DNA of 10,740 nt from DATMYQ01 sp035560935 (GTDB lineage Bacteria > Bacillota > Negativicutes > Sporomusales > Sporomusaceae), in assembly GCA_035560935.1 (NCBI GenBank), contig DATMYQ010000085.1, forward strand, positions 1 to 10,740, read 5' to 3'. A model generated the notes under the pieces. The model had not been told where the DNA came from, did no database searches, and saw nothing but the letters and a program-made list of their open reading frames with translations. Positions 6,041 to 10,740 of this stretch are shown here, one piece after another. Both the position numbers and the translations under genes were made by a program. Position 1 is the first letter of the stretch; each line of letters opens with the position of its first letter.

Positions 6041-7048
6041 TCATCGGGCCCGTAAATAAGCTTCCGGCCAGGCAATATCAGCGCCTAACGTGGCCGCGGC
6101 CATGAGGGGCCAATAAGGATTTCGCAGTAATTCTCTGCCGAGGAACACCAAATCAACACCGGCTTTCACGATCTGTTGTGCCTGCTGCGGCGTCGTCACC
6201 AAACCGCCGCCGATCACCGGCAACCGGGTCCGTTCCCGAATCGTCAGCGCAAACGGAATCTGATAACCGGGATACGCCCGTGGCGTGGTCGGTGTAATAG
6301 CACCGGAACTGACATGAACAAGATCGATACCGTGCTGTTTGACCAGATTCAGCATCGCCGCCACCGTTTCCGGTGTGTTGCCGGAAACTTCATATTCATG
6401 GGCTGATACCCGGACTCCTAACGGCATTCCTTTCGGCAATACATTCCTCACGGCGCTTATCACCTCACCCAACAGCCGCACTCGGTTTTCCGGCGGTCCG
6501 CCATATTCATCCTGACGATGGTTAGTTAGCGGGGAAAGAAACTGGTTCAATAGATAGCCATGAGCCGCATGCAGTTCAATGGCGTCAAAACCCGCCTGCA
6601 CCGCCCGCCCGGCAGCAGTCACAAAATGGTTGATAATGTTTTTGATTTCCGCCAGCGACAATTCTTGCGGCACTCTAAATTCCGCAGAAAATGCCAACGT
6701 TGACGGCGCCACGGGTACCCGATTTTTCACTTCGCTCTTCCGACCGGCATGCGATAACTGAATGGAAATTTTACTCCCCTGCGCGTGAACGCGCTCTACC
6801 AACGTTTTCATGGCCGCCAACTGACTGTCGTTCCACAGTCCAAGATCACTGTCGGTAATTCTCCCGCCTGGTTCTACACCTGTCGCTTCTACAATAATTA
6901 GCCCAACTTGCCCCACCGCCCGAGCAGGATAATGAAGATAGTGCCATTCGTTGGGCAAGCCATCCGTTGCCTGATACATGCACATCGGAGACATAACAAT
7001 CCGGTTTTTAAGATTCAAATCTCTCAGAGAAAATTCTTGAAAAAGCAC
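6041..7048 (-). CDS. namA: Old yellow enzyme family NADPH dehydrogenase/ene-reductase (YqjM/NamA type)
   Basis: This 335-residue FMN-dependent TIM-barrel oxidoreductase reduces activated C=C bonds of unsaturated carbonyl compounds with NAD(P)H, usually in detoxification or oxidative stress. The start is the GTG at 7048: CGGAGGTG (GGAGG at 7057-7061) lies 8 bases upstream, and the protein then begins LFQEFSLRDLNLKNRIVMSPMCMY, matching the family N-terminus; the length agrees with YqjM (338). The longer frame back to 7162 would overlap the upstream gene and has no family match. Active-site features of the YqjM subclass are visible: Cys23 and Tyr25 in SPMCMY, the substrate-binding pair His160/His163 in ELHAAHGY, the phosphate-binding GGG and FLGRELLRNP near the C-terminus, and a terminal Arg (RAR) that may reach the neighbouring subunit. 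It follows the RelA/SpoT-like gene by 91 bp with no terminator between, suggesting cotranscription. The natural substrate is unknown. Confidence 0.93.
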   Translation of the reverse strand: MLFQEFSLRDLNLKNRIVMSPMCMYQATDGLPNEWHYLHYPARAVGQVGLIIVEATGVEPGGRITDSDLGLWNDSQLAAMKTLVERVHAQGSKISIQLSHAGRKSEVKNRVPVAPSTLAFSAEFRVPQELSLAEIKNIINHFVTAAGRAVQAGFDAIELHAAHGYLLNQFLSPLTNHRQDEYGGPPENRVRLLGEVISAVRNVLPKGMPLGVRVSAHEYEVSGNTPETVAAMLNLVKQHGIDLVHVSSGAITPTTPRAYPGYQIPFALTIRERTRLPVIGGGLVTTPQQAQQIVKAGVDLVFLGRELLRNPYWPLMAAATLGADIAWPEAYLRAR

Positions 7049-7139
7049 CGCCAGCACCTCCGTTTTTTCTTCTGATGAATGAAATTCTGCCTGGAAAGGT
7101 CTCCTGTAATGATCAATATGTTTCAATATGACGGTCAGC

Positions 7140-8225
7140 TTAGTTTTCGCTTTCCAGCCCACGGTAAACGGTTAAAATACGCCTGGCTAAATCCAGACGT
7201 TCGTCCGGATTACCGATTTCGCACGAAGCAAGGAATTCTTGTGCTTTTTCTTCTGAACCATTCTCACCCGCACAATAGTAGCAAAAGTAGAAAATTCCTA
7301 TCGTATCCATAATGTCTTCATATTCGCCGGATAGCCAATTTTGTGCAAACCGAATGACCTTTTGCTTGCTCGCACTCAACCGGCTGTCCAGTTGGCCGAT
7401 TGTATCCAATCCCAGATAATGCAACGCCTGGGCTTTATCGTCTACAAACGGATTATTCAGTACGGGTATTCCTCCCAGCCATTGACTTAGTGCCTGGTTA
7501 ATCTCCCTGATGATTGGGCTCTGTTCAATATACGCAGCCAATGATACACCATCAATATATACTGCATCCGGGTCTAGGGCAATTTGATCTCCCACCTGAT
7601 TTTCATAGCTCATCAATGAATCGCGAATCTGCTTAAATTCCTGATCGGCAATTTCCAGCAACCCTGCCAGCCGGGAAAAACTGCGACGAATTTCCCGTGG
7701 AATAGCTTGTCGCCGTTTATATCCCAGATCATGTTCAATCTCCGCCCAAGCATGCTGCAAGATGGATCGAACCTGAAATTCCACCTTACAGTCCCGGTAT
7801 TTTTTATACTCAGACAAGGCCAGCCGAAAACGGTTCAGTGCCGCAATATAGTGCAGCGAAACATATCCAAACCGGTCCGGGTCAATCAATTGACGTTTAT
7901 CAATGGAGTTGGACCAATCCACGTCAAATTCCCGTTCAATCACCTCCGCCACCTGATCCACATCATCGTCAAAATAGGTGATAATGCGAACACCGGCAAT
8001 ATCCGTAATATCTTTTAACTCGGTATATTTACCGGAGTTCTTATCTACTTTTTTCTCCAGACTCTGGTTGTCTTTGACCCGGGAAGCTATGGAATGTATT
8101 CGTATTCCATTTTCCTCCAGCAAAACACTGAGTAAATCTTCCACTCGCGCAGTAAATTCTCGATAGAGCTCACTTTGTTCCCGAAATTGTTCCATAATTT
8201 TCAGTCCGGTTGATTTAGCGTCCAT
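7140..8225 (-). CDS. RelA/SpoT-domain protein (candidate (p)ppGpp or nucleotidyl pyrophosphokinase)
   Basis: This 361-residue soluble protein has one RelA/SpoT synthetase-type domain (about 15-175) and a mostly helical C-terminal extension (about 176-361). There is no HD hydrolase, TGS or ACT domain. Catalytic-type residues are present: R-x-K at 49-51 with LEKK at 56-59, Asp75 in ITDIAGVRI, GYVSLH (120-125), EFQVR (149-153) and EIEH (162-165). The alarmone-type K-x-NGYRSxH signature is altered to DRFGYVSLHY, and the later block reads QHAWAEIEH, as in less studied branches that include tRNA-modifying toxSAS toxins, so ppGpp synthesis is likely but unproven. The start is ATG 8225, supported by AAGGGG (8231-8236) five bases upstream; an earlier in-frame ATG at 8279 overlaps a likely promoter -10 and has no ribosome site. 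No obvious antitoxin gene adjoins it. It probably heads a transcript with the ene-reductase gene. Confidence 0.85.
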   Translation of the reverse strand: MDAKSTGLKIMEQFREQSELYREFTARVEDLLSVLLEENGIRIHSIASRVKDNQSLEKKVDKNSGKYTELKDITDIAGVRIITYFDDDVDQVAEVIEREFDVDWSNSIDKRQLIDPDRFGYVSLHYIAALNRFRLALSEYKKYRDCKVEFQVRSILQHAWAEIEHDLGYKRRQAIPREIRRSFSRLAGLLEIADQEFKQIRDSLMSYENQVGDQIALDPDAVYIDGVSLAAYIEQSPIIREINQALSQWLGGIPVLNNPFVDDKAQALHYLGLDTIGQLDSRLSASKQKVIRFAQNWLSGEYEDIMDTIGIFYFCYYCAGENGSEEKAQEFLASCEIGNPDERLDLARRILTVYRGLESEN

Positions 8226-8281
8226 TAGTACCCCTTCATTTTTCTCTATTGATTTTCGCATTTTTCTTTCTTCTGTCATTT

Positions 8282-8310
8282 ATTATAACAAATTTCAGCC
8301 TCCGGATAAA
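8282..8310 (-). promoter_or_regulatory. Probable promoter of the RelA/SpoT-like gene
   Basis: A perfect TATAAT lies at 8287-8282 on the - strand, with only a weak -35 match (TTTATC, 8310-8305) at 17-bp spacing inside the loop of the ilvB terminator. Transcription would start near 8275, which is downstream of the ATG at 8279 and supports the later start codon at 8225. Confidence 0.45.
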
Positions 8311-8337
8311 TGCACGAATCGCACTCCGGAGGCTGAA
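8294..8337 (-). terminator. Terminator hairpin after ilvB
   Basis: A perfect 13-bp inverted repeat (TTCAGCCTCCGGA and its complement, 8294-8306 and 8325-8337) has an 18-nt loop that can extend by TGC/GCA pairing. The T tract on the - strand is short (ATTTGTT), but stem strength and position 30 bp after the ilvB stop fit a terminator. Confidence 0.75.
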
Positions 8338-8366
8338 TCGATGTTGAAATAATATTTTTCCCAAAA

Positions 8367-10082
8367 TCAGTAACGACTTTCGACTTCCACATACTGATCC
8401 AGGCAGGAACCCGGCGCAATCATCGGTGTAACCAAATCTTCCGCCGGAATGTCAGCAATGAGTACAAACGCTTTCCGGCATGCAAGCGCCCGGGAAAAAG
8501 CCTTCGCAAAATCAGCCTGATTGGTCACCGCTTCGGCTTCGGCGCCGCAAGCATGGGCAAAGGTTACAAAATCAAATTCCGGCAATAACGTAGAAGAATA
8601 GCGGGCTTGAAAAAAAAGCTGCTGCCACTGTTTTACCATTCCCAGACTCCGGTTGTTCACCACCAGCGAAATAATGGGTAATTGCTGCTCGACCGCCGTA
8701 TACAATTCCATGCCCGTCATTTTAAAGCCACCGTCACCGGCGATATGAACCACCGTTTTTTCCGGTGCCGCCAATTGCGCGCCAATTGCCGCCGGCAACC
8801 CAAAACCCATAGTACCGCAACCGCCGGAAGTTAACCAGCAATCCCCTCGCTGCAATTCCAGATGCTGCGCTGCCCAAAACTGGTGCTGGCCCACATCGGT
8901 AACGTACACCACATCCTGACCTTGCAAAAAACGGCTGACATAGCGCATAATCCACGGAGCCGACAGCTGTTGCGGACGTTGTTCGGCAAAAAGATCCTGT
9001 GCGGAACACGCCTGCCGGTATTCTTCCTGCCAGCGGCGAATCCATTGCCACCAGTCGGAATATATCGTTGAAGCTATAGCCGCCGTCATTTGCTCCAGTA
9101 TCGCCGGCATCGAACCAATCAATGCCACCTGTGCCACAACATTTTTATCCACTTCGGCCGGATCAATATCAATGTGAATCACAGTTTTATTCACTGCATA
9201 CCGAGTTCGATCGCCGGTCACCCGCTCACTGAACCGGCAACCAATGGCCAAAATTACATCCGACTCGACAATAGAACGATTGGCCGGCATATGACCATGC
9301 ATCCCGGTCAAGCCTAAATACAACGGATGCTTTGCGCCAAAAATCCCCAGACCCATCAAGGTACTGACCACCGGTATCCCGGCCTTTTCCGCCAGCCCAT
9401 TCACCAAAGCTTCCGAATGGCTGCGAATGACACCGCCGCCGACCATCATAACCGGTTGCCGGGCTTTATGCAAAATCGCCATAGCCGCCGCCAAATCCTT
9501 CTGCCAGCTATGGGCTTTATGGTCCACCGTTCTCGTGATCGGTGTTTTATCTTCTTTTTTTACCAGCGGATGATATTCCGTTTCCATCCGCTGAATATCA
9601 CTGGGAATATCAACCAGCACCGGACCCGGACGACCATCAGCGGCAATTTGAAACGCTTGGCGCAACGTCGGCGCCAAATGCTGTACGTCGGTGACTTGAA
9701 AGCTATGTTTGGTCATTGCCAGCGTCACGCTAACGATATCGATCTCCTGAAACGCGTCACGGCCAATCTGTCCGGTCGGAACCTGTCCGGTAACGATCAC
9801 CATCGGTACCGAATCCATATACGCTGTGGCAATTCCCGTGACAATATTGGTTGCTCCCGGCCCGGATGTGGCAATGCAGACTCCCGTCCGGCCATTGACC
9901 CGGGCATAGCCGTCCGCTGCATGGACGGCCCCCTGCTCATGTACCGGTAAAATATGCCGCAGCGCTGAATCATACAATGCGTCATACAAAGGAATCACCT
10001 GTCCCCCCGGATAACCAAAAACAGTGTCCACGCCACATTCCTGTAAACAATTAACAATAATCTGGGCACCGGTCATTTTCAT
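8367..10082 (-). CDS. ilvB: Acetolactate synthase large (catalytic) subunit
   Basis: This 571-residue ThDP- and FAD-dependent enzyme makes 2-acetolactate from two pyruvates, or 2-aceto-2-hydroxybutyrate from pyruvate and 2-ketobutyrate, the first common step to valine, leucine and isoleucine. The N-terminal ThDP-binding region has the catalytic Glu49 in HEQGAVHAADGYAR and the GYPGG and SGPGATN loops. The central FAD-type domain follows (VMMVGGGVI; ILAIGCRFSERVTG). The C-terminal half has GTMGFGLP, the ThDP/Mg motif GDGGF (449-453) ending in NN (476-477), and NRSLGMVKQWQ, typical of true biosynthetic AHAS. The ATG at 10082 is preferred because GAGGAG (10090-10095) lies 7 bases upstream; a GTG at 10085 is the alternative. 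Length is normal. It is the second gene of the T-box-controlled operon, 43 bp after ilvN. Confidence 0.97.
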   Translation of the reverse strand: MKMTGAQIIVNCLQECGVDTVFGYPGGQVIPLYDALYDSALRHILPVHEQGAVHAADGYARVNGRTGVCIATSGPGATNIVTGIATAYMDSVPMVIVTGQVPTGQIGRDAFQEIDIVSVTLAMTKHSFQVTDVQHLAPTLRQAFQIAADGRPGPVLVDIPSDIQRMETEYHPLVKKEDKTPITRTVDHKAHSWQKDLAAAMAILHKARQPVMMVGGGVIRSHSEALVNGLAEKAGIPVVSTLMGLGIFGAKHPLYLGLTGMHGHMPANRSIVESDVILAIGCRFSERVTGDRTRYAVNKTVIHIDIDPAEVDKNVVAQVALIGSMPAILEQMTAAIASTIYSDWWQWIRRWQEEYRQACSAQDLFAEQRPQQLSAPWIMRYVSRFLQGQDVVYVTDVGQHQFWAAQHLELQRGDCWLTSGGCGTMGFGLPAAIGAQLAAPEKTVVHIAGDGGFKMTGMELYTAVEQQLPIISLVVNNRSLGMVKQWQQLFFQARYSSTLLPEFDFVTFAHACGAEAEAVTNQADFAKAFSRALACRKAFVLIADIPAEDLVTPMIAPGSCLDQYVEVESRY

Positions 10083-10125
10083 CACAACACTCCTCGTCTG
10101 GCTCCCACTTTACTAATACGTTCTC

Positions 10126-10398
10126 TTACGCAGATATTTCCTCGCTATCCCGCATCACACCCGCTTCAGCGACAAAAACCCGGACCTCCGTCACCGCTAC
10201 CAAACGGCGCAGTAATTTAACAATTTGCGGACTAACCGCCTGACTGCCGACGGTAACGGTAAGCTGTACGTATTCCGCATCCGGTGTCACCTGAAAAGAT
10301 AATGATTCGACCGTAAGGCCCCGTTGCAGAAAAATCTGAAACACCCGCGGCAGCACCGTCGGTTGATTCTCTGCTTTCACATACAACACCTGTTTCAC
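10126..10398 (-). CDS. ilvN: Acetolactate synthase small (regulatory) subunit, single-ACT short form
   Basis: This 90-residue protein is one ACT domain (about 2-75: VLYVKAENQPTVLPRVFQIFLQRGLTVESL with the Gly of the ligand-binding loop) plus a short acidic tail. It lacks the C-terminal domain of the long (~160 residue) IlvH/IlvN subunits and is close in size to E. coli IlvM. Such subunits activate the catalytic subunit and, in many enzymes, bind a branched-chain amino acid for feedback inhibition; whether this one responds to valine cannot be read here. The start is GTG 10398, placed 8 bases after GAGGAGG (10407-10413). The nearer ATG is out of frame and followed at once by a stop. It precedes ilvB, the reverse of the usual ilvB-ilvN order, and is the first gene after the T-box leader. 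Confidence 0.88.
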   Translation of the reverse strand: MKQVLYVKAENQPTVLPRVFQIFLQRGLTVESLSFQVTPDAEYVQLTVTVGSQAVSPQIVKLLRRLVAVTEVRVFVAEAGVMRDSEEISA

Positions 10399-10490
10399 AT
10401 TTTACGCCTCCTCGTTTATTTTCCGGTCAACGTTTCCGAATAACACTTGTGCAGTAACATGGGAGAGACAAATTTCATGATCCATTAATA

Positions 10491-10528
10491 TTAAAACGCC
10501 CCTATTCGGCTATAGCCGAATAGGGGCG
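10491..10528 (-). terminator. T-box leader terminator
   Basis: A perfect 12-bp stem (CCCCTATTCGGC and its complement, 10501-10512 and 10517-10528) has a TATA loop and is followed on the - strand by GGCGTTTT. The 5' arm, just after the T-box, competes with the antiterminator. It lies about 90 bp before the ilvN start. Confidence 0.9.
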
Positions 10529-10537
10529 TAAAATACG

Positions 10538-10551
10538 CGGTACCACCCTAT
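10538..10551 (-). promoter_or_regulatory. T-box consensus sequence
   Basis: AGGGTGGTACCGCG on the - strand matches the conserved T-box element (GGGTGGTACCGCG), which forms part of the antiterminator and includes the TGG bases that pair with the free tRNA acceptor end. Confidence 0.95.
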
Positions 10552-10740
10552 GAATACTCTCATGCATCGGTCCATCAACCGACTCCCGGCTAACGCCCGG
10601 GCTACGCCTCTGCCTAATCCGTAACAGAATCCGCTACTTTTCGGAGAAGAGTTCATGGGTGATTTACTCAGCAAAATCCCCGCGCCAGTTCTCAGCAAAC
10701 ACCGGCTCTCTGTAACGGTTGTATTAATGCCTTTCTTCCC

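Larger units (their letters stand above)
10487..10740 (-). promoter_or_regulatory. T-box leader (tRNA-sensing riboswitch) of ilvNB, 5' end probably cut by the window
   Basis: On the - strand the leader contains AGAGAG followed by a GCCGG/CTGGC stem (10710-10686), typical of T-box Stem I. A likely specifier GAA-CUC lies at 10654-10649, then AAAAGUAG, then a Stem III-like hairpin CCCGG/CCGGG and the T-box proper. An alternative pairing of 10709-10718 with 10619-10628 gives a 100-nt stem. CUC would mean tRNA-Leu sensing, as in known ilv-leu operons. Uncharged tRNA pairs with specifier and T-box, favours the antiterminator and lets ilvN-ilvB be read. The promoter is not in the window. Confidence 0.9.

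Noticed and set aside
7049..7162. N-terminal extension of the ene-reductase back to 7162
   Set aside because: It would overlap the upstream gene and adds residues absent from the family; the GTG at 7048 with its ribosome site gives the expected N-terminus.
9327..9950. 207-codon + strand frame antisense to ilvB
   Set aside because: It is a shadow of the strongly supported ilvB coding sequence, without a ribosome site.

Overview
The window looks like the chromosome of a Firmicutes-type anaerobe, most likely from the Negativicutes (Sporomusa/Pelosinus-like); the Negativicutes placement is inference. The Firmicutes signs are visible directly: a CIRCE operator, a T-box leader on the branched-chain amino acid operon, strong AGGAGG-type ribosome binding sites, and several GTG/TTG starts fixed by those sites. 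No transposase, phage gene, CRISPR array, tRNA or rRNA was seen.

Layout. Positions 1-2703 (+ strand) hold two chaperone genes: a small heat-shock protein behind a CIRCE element, then htpG (Hsp90), each with its own terminator. Positions 2733-4763 (- strand) hold a probable operon. It starts with a short, apparently frameshifted reading frame, continues with a membrane-anchored SpoIIE/RsbU-type serine phosphatase, and ends with a secreted protein resembling the surface-adhesin E family. Its end meets htpG at a bidirectional terminator. Positions 4764-5390 have no convincing protein gene, but contain a near-perfect sigma-70 promoter on the + strand driving a ~220-nt structured RNA that ends in its own terminator. 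Its outer stem, large internal bubble and inner stem resemble 6S RNA. From 5391 to the end all genes are on the - strand: bacterioferritin; a YqjM-type old yellow enzyme; a RelA/SpoT-domain nucleotide pyrophosphokinase-like protein; and the acetolactate synthase genes in the order ilvN-ilvB, preceded by a T-box leader that runs to the window edge.

How the genes work together. Most of the window is stress and growth-rate physiology: protein folding (Hsp20, Hsp90), iron and oxidant handling (Bfr, ene-reductase), a possible (p)ppGpp-type enzyme, a phosphatase of the partner-switching type, and perhaps a 6S-like RNA. IlvN and IlvB form one enzyme, controlled by charging of a tRNA (probably tRNA-Leu) through the T-box. 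The RelA/SpoT-like gene lies directly after the ilvB terminator and probably shares a transcript with the ene-reductase gene. A functional link between those two is not shown.

Items most worth a second look: the structured RNA at 5060-5283, the frameshifted small ORF at 4625-4763, and the RelA/SpoT-domain protein with a non-standard GYVSLH motif and a long C-terminal extension.
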